NCBI GenBank assembly: GCA_900291925.1
Contig: UWYS01000014.1
Coordinates: forward strand, 1-64,000
Length of the DNA stretch: 64,000 nucleotides
Origin: Thecaphora thlaspeos
Lineage: Eukaryota > Basidiomycota > Ustilaginomycetes > Urocystidales > Glomosporiaceae
Direction of reading: 5' to 3'
The position numbers and the translations under genes are program-made. Position 1 is the first letter of the stretch. The number at the start of each line of letters is the position of its first letter. The notes under the pieces are model-generated. The model had not been told where the DNA came from and made no database searches. It was given only the letters and a program-made list of their open reading frames with translations. Shown here one piece after another: positions 22,250 through 33,557 of the stretch.

Positions 22250-23740
22250 CGACGCGTCTTTGGCGCTCATCTTTCAAGTTGGGCGAGACAAATCGGGCGA
22301 GGAAATCCCTTTTGGGACGTATCGGTCTAGATGAATGGCTTTCTAATATATCGGGACTTGACGTTTACGCAGCCGGGAGGATCGGGCGAGAAGATCGCGG
22401 ATGAAGGTATTCGAGTTTCCGGAGATATCGGGCTTAATTTAGTGGACCTCGGACTTATACGTTAAAAAATGGGCCTTGAATTTTATCGGGGTTTTGATTT
22501 ACGGCGTTTGGACGTATGGATCCTGAAGATGCGGATTTTTCCAATAAATCGCAGTCAAATCGCGGATTTAGGACGTCTTTTGATCGATCGGGCCGGAAGT
22601 TGCACCTCCCGGACATACCGGGATCTCGGACATAGATGGGATCACCGGCATATCGGGCGTCTGATTTTATCGGACGACAACATCTGGCTTCCGGACTGAA
22701 AGGCGCGAAGGTTCAGCTCGCGCGAGAAGGGCTTCGAAGCCTCCGATTGCCGTGCAATCGGGGTCCCAAACACACGACCCCCAAAGTCCGGGAGCCGCAT
22801 CGTTGTTTTGCCCGAATTTTTCTTCTAATCGGGAGCCGTCGCGACCCGCCCATAGAGTCCGGGGCCCGCAACGCTGTTAAGCCCGATCGATATAGTCTAT
22901 CGGGGGTAAGATTGACTCTCCCGTAAATTCAAGGAAATCCACTCGAAGTTTGCCCGATCTTTTAAAATTAATCGGGAGCTGCATCGCGCCGGCCCTTAAG
23001 TCCGGGAGGCACAAGGGACTTACCGTTCGTTCGTTAGCAATCGGGCATTGTTAGGAAGCAGTGCGGGCCCCGATAGCCACGGAGTCGCAAACGCAAACTA
23101 AGCTGGAGCCGCAAGTCCTCTCCAGACAACTATCGAAGTGGGATCTGAATTTTGCCCGAACGTTCTGAATTAATCGGGAGTCGCTCCTTGGAGTTCTCGA
23201 AAGTTCGGGAGTCGCCAGAGGTGTATCCCGATCCTTGCCCGATATCCGTGTTTGTTTTTGAAATTCCCCGATGTTCTACCGTTATCTGGAGTTGCAACGC
23301 GTTTACTGCATGTTCCGAGCGCCGCAACCGTGAACGCGATCGAGCCCAATTACCATTTCCCATCGGGAGCCGCAATAGGGCCGCACCCAGAGGTTGGGAG
23401 CCGCAAATTGTTCCGCCCATTTTTTGCTTCCAATCGGGAGCGTCATTCGGTTTCTTTTAAGTCCAGAAGCCTCAACACGATAAAGCCCGGGAACTTCAAC
23501 TAGAGCTGACCGTTCAAATCACGAGAGTCGCAAAGCGATATAGCTGATTGACTTTTTCCGCAACCGAGATCCTTGGTGCGTAAAGTCCGGGGCCCGGAGC
23601 ACGACGATCGTTAAGGCCGGGAGCCCGCGCGCCGCCCCGCTTAAGCCCGATGTTTTTTTTCAAGGATCGGGGGCCGCCACGACCGTGAAGTCCGGGGCAG
23701 CCACCAAGAATCGTCGCAAGCGTCTGCCCCTGGACGCGCC
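22250..23740 (+). repeat. Family D block: dispersed CCCGA/TCGGG inverted pairs
   Basis: A gene-free, less GC-rich block. The left half carries ATCGGG words at irregular 30-60 bp spacing (ATATCGGGACTTG, GATATCGGGC). The right half carries repeats of the form TGCCCGA, 10-18 A/T-rich bases, AATCGGGAGCCGCA, alternating with GTCCGGGAGCCGCA. Examples of the inverted pair lie near 22810-22840, 22890-22910, 22950-22975, 23150-23180 and 23400-23440. No coding potential is recognised. Confidence 0.75.
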
Positions 23741-24174
23741 GGCTTATATCGCCCGAGTAAACACGACCTTGACGCGTAATGGTCCTAATTAGCCCTCAAT
23801 CACACCGAGGATTTTGAGGCTCCTTGGGGTTCGAGCAAGTTCTCATGCACTCGGGCCTGCTCTACGAAAGCGGTTTCGAGCACGAGGCTTTAGAGTTTGA
23901 TTGGGGGCGTGCATTTGTCTTTGTTCATTTAGAACAGGCTAGAATTCAGATTGGGGTCGTAGGGTTCCTGGTTAGAGATTGAAGACGGTTCTGCGTGCTA
24001 CAAATGAGCAAATTGGGCATTTTGTCATTTTTCGATCGGAGGCATGGTTGCATCGCCGTCATCTGATCGGGGCAAAGCCGTTTATCTTTTGTTTTCAATA
24101 TCGGGTTCGTTGGAAATTCGCCCGTTCCTTGTCGGGACCCAGCCCTTTGGAGGCGAGCGCGCGTCTCGCTCGAG
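23741..24174. other. Spacer between family D block and H1 copy 2
   Basis: No gene is seen. One reversed family A core (CGCCCGAGTAAACACG, near 23750) starts it, and another (CGCGTCTCGCTCGAG, near 24160) ends it. Between them the sequence is unremarkable and A/T-richer. Confidence 0.45.
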
Positions 24175-24615
24175 TCGCAGTTGACGTGCGTGGACACCCA
24201 TTCCAATCTTCCCCTCCTCTTTTTAGACTTCCATCTGCCTTCGCGCATCTTCATTTCCCACCGCATCCACTTGTCCACCCTCGCCCGTACCCGACTCGAA
24301 CGCACGCCGTCGTCGACCTCCGGATCGATCCCTCTCGTCTCCCCTCCTCACTCGCCAGCTCGTCTGTCTTTGCTCCACCATCGTTCTTCCTTCTGGCATC
24401 GCACCCCATCAACATTGCCTGCGCGCTGTCCCGTTCTTCCTTCTCACGCATCCGTGCTTTGCCCTTTGTCTTGCTCCATTGCAAACGTTGGCGTTCCTTC
24501 GGACCTGCCCCTTTGGGCACTATTCCATGTGGCGACCCTAGGGATGTCGTCGAGCTGGCCCGAATGGCCCTCTCCCGCAACCTCTGCCTTTCCAGGGTGC
24601 GCATCCCCATTTCGT
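24175..24615 (+). repeat. Head module H1, copy 2
   Basis: Diverged copy of the 10.56-10.91 kb module (CTCCACCATCGTTCTTCC, CCTGCGCGCTGTCCCGTTC, CCTTTGGGCAC, GACCCTAGGGATG, CGCAACCTCTGCC). It is directly followed by family A array 4. Confidence 0.7.
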
Positions 24616-25640
24616 GTTTTCTCGGGTAAGAAGACGCGCGCGGATGTGGAGGCATCCAGGTTGTATTTTTGCTCGGACGAGACGCGACTATCGGCAGCGC
24701 AAACGCGCCTGTATGGGGAAGCAACCCGATTTCGTGTTTACTCGGGCGAGATGCGCTCTCCCACGCTGGACGCGTTTGGATGTGGAGGCAATGAGGCCTC
24801 GTATTTACTCGGGCGGGACGCGTTACTGGCGGGCCACAAAATGGGGGGAGGCGCGTCGGATTTTGGACGCGTGCGGGAGGGTGCGTGTTGACTCGGGCGA
24901 GACCCTTCATTATCGGCAGACCGACCCGGCTGCCTGGGACGTCTAATGTTTACTCGGGCGAGGCGCCTTTATTTTGAGGGTTTTGCTATGACTCGGGCGA
25001 GACAGGACGGGCTTTCCAGGCGGTGACGCCTGAATGTGGAGGTTGTCTTGATGCCTGTTTACTCGGGCGTGATGAGGCAATTTGGATGCCTTGATGTGGA
25101 GGCCCGCCGGTCCCATACATATTTGGGCGAGACGCGTTGCGCCTCACGAGGACGCGCCTGGATGTGGAGGGCTGTTGAACGCATCTTATTCGGGCGAGAC
25201 ACGGCGCGCGACAGGCTGACCCGGCTGCATGGGGGGGTCACTGAGTCGCGTGCTTACTTGGGCAAGACTCTTCGGTAGAAAGGTTGTCGCGCCTGCATGG
25301 GGAGGTCAACCTATCACTTTGTTTCGGGCGAGACGTATCGTCTGCAACAGCCTGCAGGTGGAGAGCTTCAGGCTGTCTGTTCATCCGCGCGAGACGCTAA
25401 GGGTCGACGTGACCTGGTGTTGACCTCTTTTGCGTGTTCACTCGGGCGAGACGGGCCTCACGCCGGGTCTTCGCCCGGATGTGGAGGTACTCCATTTGCG
25501 CGTTGACTCGGGCGAGACGCCGCCTTTTGATTCGCCCTGATGTGGAGGCATTTAAGGCGCGTGTCATCTTCTATGAGACGCGTCGGACGGCGGGTAGAAG
25601 CCGTTACCTCTTGTTTGGGCCGAAAACTGGCCGTACATCG
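24616..25640 (+). repeat. Family A array 4, left segment (forward)
   Basis: About sixteen units spaced 40-75 bp with core TTTACTCGGGCGAGACGCG and the second half GCGCCTGGATGTGGAGG. Here the core is homogeneous for CTCGGGCGAG rather than CTCGCGCGAG. Confidence 0.9.
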
Positions 25641-26410
25641 ACATTGAGTCGCGTTTGCTTTCAGCGCGTCTCGCGCGCGACCGTACGGGTTATTGAACGT
25701 TTTATGTCTTCATCCGCGCGAATAAATACTGATTGTAGCCCCACGACTGCGTGGGTGCATTCGCCCACTCCCCATCTGCGCGGGTAAACACGCGATTTGT
25801 TTTCCTTTGTCGCGGGTAAACAGGCTGCCACCCTGTTTGCGCGGGTAACCACACAAAATAAATTCACACCCGCGCGGGTAAATTTGCTGCCTTCTCACTT
25901 GTGCAGATAAACAAGTGGCGCACCTACTCATCCTGTCCTTTCCCCTCAAATCGCGTCGACCGTGCCGGCGCGTCTCGCGCGGGTTAAAATGCGATACATT
26001 TCTTCATCGAGTCACCGCGCGCGAGACAAGCAGCTCACCATACTGTGCAAGCGTGTAGTCCCGACGCATCTTGGCCGAGTTATCAAGCGATCAGACTTTT
26101 ATGCAGGCGCGTCGACTTGTGGTCTCGACGCGTCTCGCCCGAGTAAACTCCCAAGATTCCTTCATATTCAGGCGTGTCGAAAATCCCATCGACCCGTCTC
26201 GCCCGGGTAAACACGCGATCCAAATACCTCCACATATAGGCGCGACGAAAATCCTCCCGACGCGTCTCGCCCGAATTGTCACACACCGGGGGTGCCTCCA
26301 CATCCAGGCGGGTCGAAAAAATCATCGACGCTTCTCGCCCGGGTAGACTAGCGACTTGAGTGCCTCCAAATTCTTGCGCGTCTCGCCCGAAAATACGCAA
26401 GCGAAGGCCT
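25641..26410 (-). repeat. Family A array 4, middle segment (inverted)
   Basis: About a dozen units in the opposite orientation. Those at 25.77-25.92 kb are a short variant reading GCGCGGGTAAACA. Those at 26.1-26.4 kb read CGCGTCTCGCCCGAGTAAAC...CCTCCACAT...CAGGCG. Confidence 0.85.
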
Positions 26411-26429
26411 CCATTTCCGGGAGCCAGAG

Positions 26430-26935
26430 GAGGCCGCGCCTTGCTCGGGCGAGACGCGCCGCCCTGGCAATGGCACTGATAGGATGGGGGAGGTGATTCG
26501 GTCGCGTGGTTACCCGGGCGAGACGCGCTAGAACACGCGCCGAGATGGTCTGAACGGCCGTGTGTTTACTCGCGCGAGATGCGTCTGGCCAGCTGGGGGG
26601 CATCTGTGGACGATGCGTCTTGCCGACCGTATTTACTCGCGCGAGGCGCGTCTGCCCGGCTCCGGGGTGTCCTTGGTCGACGCGTCTGACCAGCCGTGTG
26701 TTCATTCGCGCGAGACACGTCTAGCGAGCTCGGGCGCGTCCGCGGAACATGCGTTCTGCTGACCATGTGTTTACTCGCGTGGTGGAGGGTCGCGTGTAGA
26801 TCGGGGCGAGACGCGCCGCGCGGCTAGGGGACGCGACCTGGATATTTACTCGCGCGAGACGCATTTATTTTCACACGCTCAACGACGTTGGGATGGACTC
26901 GGAGGCTGCTTGTTTACTCGCGCGAGATGCGATGG
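26430..26935 (+). repeat. Family A array 4, right segment (forward)
   Basis: About eight units spaced 60-70 bp, again TTTACTCGCGCGAGACGCG. The first two keep the CTCGGGCGAG form and the rest CTCGCGCGAG. The array ends about 210 bp before the ORC6-like start codon. Confidence 0.88.
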
Positions 26936-27146
26936 CGCCGCCCCGTTCAAGGCGCTGCCGTGTGGAGAAAGACGAGTCGACGCCGCTTCGGCCAACGCGG
27001 CTTAGCCAACTCAACCAACACAACAAATCCCAACATCCTCACACCTCCACCACCCCACCCGGCCAGGCCATCCTTGGCCTCTCCTTCTTCCTTTGTCACC
27101 TCCACCGCGGCGCGCACCGCTCACCGCCATCTCGCCCCGCCCCTCG

Positions 27147-28374
27147 ATGGCCTCCTCGAGACGCGCTCAGGTGCGCTCCCTCCTCTCCAGCCGCTCCGGC
27201 GTCCTCGTCGATCGAGCCGAATCCTACCTCGCCGCTGTCGACCTATGGGCCGGCCAGGGCAACGCAAGAGTCCTCCAGCGCGTCGGTCCAGGCCTCGTCG
27301 CCGTCTGCTGCTGGCTCGCCTCAGAGAGGTGCGTTGTCCATTTAGTTACCCCGTCCTTTATCCCCAACAGGATGGACCCTTTCCTCGCACAAGCGCCCCC
27401 CCTCGCTGACTTCCAACCACCTCCGCCCGCCCCCTCCGCGCTTTTCCCCCCTCCCCCACCCTCCCGTCGACAGCCTCGATAGTCCCCACCTCACCCGATC
27501 CGCCGCCGAACGAGCCTCGGGCCTCACGCCCATTCAGTTTCGCAACGCCGAACGTGACCTCCGCGCCGCCGTCTCTGGCATCGGCCAGTCCAGCCCCACC
27601 ACTTCCCCCACACCCTCGACGCCCTCCCGCCGTTCATCGTCCACCTCTTCCGCACTCGGCACTCTGTCTCATCGCAGCGCCTCGGGCTTGGCCACCTCCA
27701 CCCCCACGAAGCGCAAGCTCGACGATGTAGCCGCCGCGGGCTTCAGTCCGTCCGACCGCAGTCCCGAAGCCCTGAGGGCCAAGGCGCAGGCAGCACAGGC
27801 TGGCACCCTCTTTGCCAGGGTGCCCTCGAGGGATCCCACTCCGTCGTCCAACTTGTCGACGCCGAGGACCACTCGATTCCAGGATCACTTCAAGGCGAGA
27901 GCCATGCACACGCCCACAAAGAGCTCGCCGTTGAAGCAGCAGAGGTTCGTCGAGGACATCGCCGCGGCTGCTAGCGTCGGCGCGATAGCGCACTTCACCG
28001 CCGCCGTCGCGCGCAGTGAGGGCGCCACAACGCCGACGGCGGATGGCGTCCGGGCGAATGCAGGGGCCGAGGAGGCGGGGTGGGAATCAAACTACGCCGC
28101 CGATCCAAACGGCGACTTGCCGGAGCCACCGGTCGTCCGGGAAGGTACACGGACGAAGCGTCTGCGGTCGATGAGGAACCTCGTCACGGGGCTCGGCAGC
28201 GCGGCGCGGACACCGAGACTCGACGCCGCCGAGCTGCAAGCCAGGCTCGACCTCCTCAGACAGCGCCTGGCCCCGCTCTTGGACTCCGCCGACGACGCTG
28301 GGGTGGACAAGTGCCATGACCTCGCGGCGACGGAGGGCGACCTGTTCGTCTGGGTACCGCTCCAGCGCGCTTGA
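27147..28374 (+). CDS. ORC6: Putative origin recognition complex subunit 6
   Basis: Exons 27147-27328 and 27474-28374 encode about 360 aa. The first ~90 residues fit the N-terminal cyclin-like fold of Orc6: VLVDRAESYLA, then VAVCCWLASE, LTRSAAERASGLTPIQFRNAERDL, which lines up with the KAEEYL...LDLAASW...KLSGLNKETYQ order of metazoan ORC6. The rest is low-complexity Ser/Thr/Pro with a basic patch PTKRKLDD and TPxK-like sites that could be CDK targets, ending in a Leu-rich helix. The C-terminal half is not conserved with anything I recognise, so the call rests on the N-terminal domain alone. The gene sits immediately right of the large repeat block. Confidence 0.55.
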
Positions 28375-29163
28375 CGAGGCGCAGCTCGTGCCTACGGACG
28401 GCCGGCGCTGCGCTCCTTCCCCTGCGCATGCTTCCGAGCTCTCGCCACAGGCGCCTGGCCGAACCTGTTTTGCTGTCTCATGACTGCCCGATGGCCTGCC
28501 TGTCCGCTCGTGATTCGAGACGGTCGCGTGCACTGCGTCCCGTTGCACGATGCGACACGCCCTCGCCGCTTCGTCGCCGTCGCTTCGTCGCCGGCGGAGA
28601 CGCAGGTCTGCTGCAACAGAGGGCCTGGACGAAGGAGCCAGACCGGGGCTCGCCGTCCAACCTGTCACCGGCCGAGCGCGCTTCTCTCTCGCTCACCCGC
28701 AAGAGGGATTGGCACGACTACGACTCCGCCTTCGACCGAGTCCGCCTTCGACCGAGTCCGCACATCACAGCGCGGCATCGTCAGCAGAGCGCGCACTGTC
28801 GGTCAAGGCCAGGCACGCACAAACAACACCCTGTGAGCCGTCGACCAAGCGGTCCAGACGGCGCTTCTCGTCCCTGGCGCTGCCCCTGGTATGGCTGAAA
28901 CGCGTCCGGGCTGACCTGACCTCCCCTACATCGAGAGTCCTGGAATCTTGCCTTTCTGTGCCCGGCAGCCGCATGCGTCGTCGACACGCATCGCGAGCGG
29001 GCTAGATCGCGATCCACGAACGTCATGTTGCGAGCATTCACCGGGCGTGCGGCGTGTTTTTTTATTTCTCATCTTGATCTCGAACACTCATCAGAGGACC
29101 GGCGCAGAACACAACGAGCGAGTGGCGACATATCCTACAACAAGGGGAAGAAACCCTACCCGG
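28375..29163. other. Convergent spacer ORC6-like/eEF2
   Basis: 3' flanks of two convergent genes. A 17-bp direct duplication (CGCCTTCGACCGAGTCC twice, 28728-28761) is visible. I see no gene or RNA. Confidence 0.5.
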
Positions 29164-32114
29164 CTAGAGACGGTCCAGGTAATTATCCAGTGCGGGGACC
29201 TCGAGCTTGAGACCCTTCCTCTTGCGGATGCTGGTGACGACGTCCTGGAGCTTGCCGGGCTCGAGGGGGTTGCCGTTCATGAGGGCCCAGTGGTCGAAGA
29301 CGGACTGGGGGAAGGCCTGGCCGCCGGTGGCCTGTCGGAGGTCGGCGTTGAAGCCAAACGACTCCATGACGGGGAGGTAGGCCTTGACGGTGACCATGGG
29401 GGTGCCGACGCGGGGCTCCTCGGAGAAGACGACGCCGCGGCGTCTGTTGAGGCACGAGTAGATGCCGCCGAGGGCCGAGTCGGGGCACTGGATCTCGACG
29501 AGGTAGACGGGCTCCTGGAGCGAGGGCTTGGCGAGGAGCGAGGCGGCGTAGCAGACGCGTCGACAGACGGGGATCAGCTGTCCACCGCCGCGGTGGATGG
29601 CGTCGGTGTGGAGGGTGACGTCGAGGATGTTGTAACGGACGCCGCGGACGGGCTCCTCGGCGCAGACGCCCTCCTTGGTGGCCCACTGGAAGGCGGCGAC
29701 GCACGAGTCTTTGATCTCGTTGAGGTACTGGACACCCTTGGTGACATCGACGAGGACGTTGGGGCCGGTAGTCTCGGGGCCGAAGCACCAGATCTTGCGG
29801 GCGTCACCGACGTCCCATCCGTGCTCGTCGGCGAGGTGGCGGGCGCGGATCTTGGGGTCGTCGCGCGGCGTGACCTTGCCGGTCTCGATCTCCTTGACGA
29901 GCTCCTCCTCGAGCGGCATGGCGACGACGTACATGCGGTTGTGCTTGTTCTGCGACTTGGAGAGGGCGGTCATCGACGACTCGGCGGTGACGGTCTCGCG
30001 GTAGCCGACGACGGGGTCCGAGATCTTGAGCGGGATCTGGGCGTGGTCCTCCTCGAGGTCCTTGAGGACGATCTCGAGGTGGAGCTCACCGGCACCGGCG
30101 ACGATGTGCTCGCCCGTCTCGGCGATCCAGGTCTGGACGCAGGGGTCCGACTTGGAGAGGCGCTTGAGGCCCTCGACCAGCTTGGGGAGGTCGTTGGCGT
30201 TCTTGACCTCGACGGCGACCTGGACGACGGGCGAGACCGAGAACTTCATGACCTTGAGGTTGTGGGCGGTCTCGGACGAGGTCAGGGTGCCGCTCTTGAG
30301 CAGGAACTGGTCGACACCGACGAGGCCGAGGATGTTTCCGGCGGGGCAGTCCTCGAGGGGCTCGACGTAGCGGCCCATCATGAGGACGGTGCGCTGGATC
30401 GACTTGACGAACAGGTCGTCCTTCTTGCCGGGCGTGTAGTTGGGGCCCTGGATGCGGATCTTGGGGCCCGACCTGACGGTGCCCGAGAAGATACGTCCGA
30501 AGGCGTAAAAGCGGCCCTTGTCCGAGGTGGGGACCATCTTGGAGACGTAGAGCATGAGCGGGCCCTTGGGGTCGCAGTCGCGGATGCCGATGGCCGACTC
30601 GTCATCCATGGGGCCCTCGTAGAGGGTCTCGACACGGTAGCGCTGGGCGGTGACGGGCGAGGGGAGGTGGATGACAATCATGTCGAGGAGGGCGTCGCCG
30701 GCGGGGAGGAACTTGCGCATGGCGACCTTGAGGAGCGCCTTGCCCTCGAGGTCCTGCTCGTCCGAGGTGAGCTTGACCTCGAGCTTCTCGAGGATCTTGG
30801 CGGCCTCGTCCTTCTTGAAGTTCATGATCGAGTCAAAGACGCGGAAGATGGGGTCGAGGATGAACATGTTGAAGGCGCGCTCGAGCGGCTTGCCGTCGGC
30901 GTCGACGTCCTTGGTGGTCCACTTCTTCGTCTTGGGGTTGAAGAAGTTGTCGCCCCAGAGCTTGGTCATCATCTTCTCCTTGTCGACACCGAACTTCTTC
31001 GAGTAGCGGGCGGCGAACTGGCGGAGGGTGAAGGCCCAGCCGTGGAGACCCGAGGCGAACGAGACGGTGCCCTTCTCGGGGTAGACCTGGCTCTCGCCGA
31101 GGACGGGGTCGTTGTAGGTGGCGATGACGACGTTGACCGACTCGATGGTACGGAGGAACGACTGGTAGAGGTCCTCCTTGCCGACCTGGAGCTCGAGAAG
31201 GGCACGGTCGACCTTGTTGAGGCAGACGACGGGCTTGATGCGCTCACCGAGGGCCTGGCGGAGCACGGTCTCGGTCTGGACGCAGACACCCTCGATGCAG
31301 TCGACGACGACGAGAGCACCGTCGGTGACACGGAGGGCGGCAGTGACCTCGGACGAGAAGTCGACGTGTCCGGGCGAGTCGATCAGGTTGATCAGGAACT
31401 CGTTGCCTGTCGGGTGAGTCGAGGAGGGTGAGAAGGGGGGGAAGGGGCGTTCAGCATCGGATCGCTACGTGATTCCACCGTCACTCTACGCCGCCCTACG
31501 CGCGAGACTCACCGTCCGTCTTCTGCGCGATGGTGCTGACGTCGTCCTTGTCCATGGAGAAGTACATCGAGATGGCGGTCGACTTGATGGTGATACCGCG
31601 CTCCTTCTCGTCGTCACGGGTGTCCATGAAACGGGTGTCACCGGCCTTGGCACCGGCGATGATACCGGCCTTGGAGACGAGCGAGTCGGTCAGCGTCGAC
31701 TTTCCGTGGTCGACGTGGGCAATGACGGACATGTTACGGATGTTCGTGGGCCTGTAGAGGGCGGCGCGACGGGGATCAGAGGGCGGATGCCCGGTATTAG
31801 CTTTTTGCCACCCGGACGGCGTCACGTAGACAGCCCGAGCGAGCGTTTCGATGCACTCACCTGTCCATGAGGCCACGAATCTCATCGACGGTGAAGCTGT
31901 GGAAGACATGGGGCGGAGTTGCGAGGAACGCAAACAGGTCATGGTCAGTATCAGCCGTGGTTGGGACCAACGCCAGGTGGCCAACCGACAGCAAATTCCC
32001 CCTCCGCCGCCACAAGCAAGACCACCCTGACCCGCCTCGCCGTGGGATCCCTGCCGTTTGTTCGCCGTCGTCGGAGCATGGTGTCGACCGCGACATCGAT
32101 ACTCACTTAACCAT
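29164..32114 (-). CDS. EFT2: Translation elongation factor 2 (eEF2)
   Basis: The GTPase that drives ribosomal translocation. Four exons: 32114-32107 (only 8 nt, ATGGTTAA), 31896-31861 (36 nt), 31751-31513 and 31406-29164, giving about 841 aa, the usual length. The start reads [15 protein letters not shown]. GTPase motifs: [23 protein letters not shown] (switch I), [17 protein letters not shown]. The C-terminal domain keeps [12 protein letters not shown] with the His that becomes diphthamide. Very strong codon bias (mostly C/G-ending) marks it as highly expressed and explains long antisense open frames on the opposite strand. The first two exons are so short that naive predictors would miss them. 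Confidence 0.99.
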
Positions 32115-33557
32115 CTTGACGAAACGCTAGGCGGCTACGCAGATGATTTCGGGGAGAGAGGGTGGGGGGGTGAGTAGGGGAGTCTGGACGACGGGGGTGA
32201 TGGTGGGGTGTCGAGATCGCAGAGAGGGCCAAGGGGACGACAGTAACTCTTCTCTCTCTGTGGGCGCCCTCACACACACCCCACCTACGACCTGGGCCAG
32301 GACCTTGGACTCGGCCAGCACCGCCGCCAACCAGGGCTGCCCGCTCGCACCACGACGGGCCAGCAGGGCCGCTGAGCGAGGGCGTGGGGAGAGAGGCCAG
32401 AGGCGAGATTTGAGGGGGCGATTTTTTTTTCTCCTCCCCCTTTCCCTTTCCCGTTTCTCTCGCCGTCGCCCTCCTCTCGCGCTTCTTCCTGGCGCTGGGA
32501 CTGCCCGAACGACGGCTTTTTCCGGCGAGGCTCAGGCGCCCGGGCTGCTGCGCGGTGAAAATTTTAGTTTGGATCTGGCGGCCCTCGAGCCCAAGCCGGC
32601 GCTTTGTATTCGCTCAACACGGGCCCACACTTCAAGGTAAGTCGTGCCGCTGCCCGACCTGCAGGCGACTTGAAAATTTGTATTGGGCCAATAATGACAG
32701 AGCGTGCATCTTCAAGAATTCGATCCGCGGCGCGACGCTGGCCGCCCGTTCTCGCGGTGATCGATGCCGCCGCCCGGACCGCCCCACCCCTTTGCCGCAG
32801 CCCTCTCGCGCGCCTCGCCCTAGCTTGCCGCCACCGCCGGCCTCCACGTATCTAGGACCGGACCGACTGAGCACCCGTCGCTCGACATGGTCATTTGCAG
32901 TGAGCAACGCAACGCAGCGCAGCGCATCTTTGCTCAGCGTAGCTGCTTCGACCGAGGACGACAAAGAAGTGCCGGTGTGGCAGCGGTCTTTTCCATGACC
33001 GTCGAGCTCCGCCCCAACATACCGAATTGCGGACACAGGACAGCTCTACCAGCGGAGGCCCCGATGGCGGGAGTTGGCGAGTTCGGTTGGAGGAACGATC
33101 GGGCCGCCGAATGCGGGCGCCGGAGAGGCTGGGGACTCGGTCTGGCGCGCGAGCCAGCCAAGGCAGGCATGCCAACACGCACCGACGGGAGGACCGATCG
33201 ATTTTGGGTCCAGCCGGCCCTCGAGGCTGCGAGGGGTCGCGCGGCCGCGGCTAACACTTTTTTCGGGTGTGCGAGCAAAGGGAGAGGCGCTTGCGCTTGC
33301 TGGCCCTGCCTCGACCCTGGCACTCCGCTCCACCTTGCCTCACGCCGCCATCCAACACCCGCTCCAGCACGCTCCCTTCCTCCCTCGACACCTTTACTCG
33401 CACCCAACACGTCTCCCGCTAGATCTGATATACAGCTACCTCACCAGCCGATCTGGCCTTGTCTCGCTCGCCTCTGCCTACTTTTCCCGTTGCCATCGCC
33501 CGCGCCCTCCCTTCCTTGAACTCGCCCCTACCCAGCACCTCCCCAACGACCCGCAAC
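32115..33557. promoter_or_regulatory. Divergent promoter eEF2/RNA1
   Basis: About 1.4 kb between opposite start codons. Near the eEF2 side are C/T-rich tracts (32425-32470, including T9) and CACACACCCCACC; near the RNA1 side a CCCTCC-rich leader. Short open frames here have no recognisable domain and I do not call a gene. Confidence 0.5.

Noticed and set aside
7546..26935. Regularly spaced repeats as a CRISPR array
   Set aside because: Eukaryotic chromosome, units are diverged in both repeat and spacer, spacing is irregular, and no cas-like genes are present.
28948..31431. 827-codon open frame on the plus strand over eEF2
   Set aside because: Exactly antisense to the eEF2 coding exon. Extreme G/C third-position bias removes stop codons from the opposite strand. 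No domain seen.
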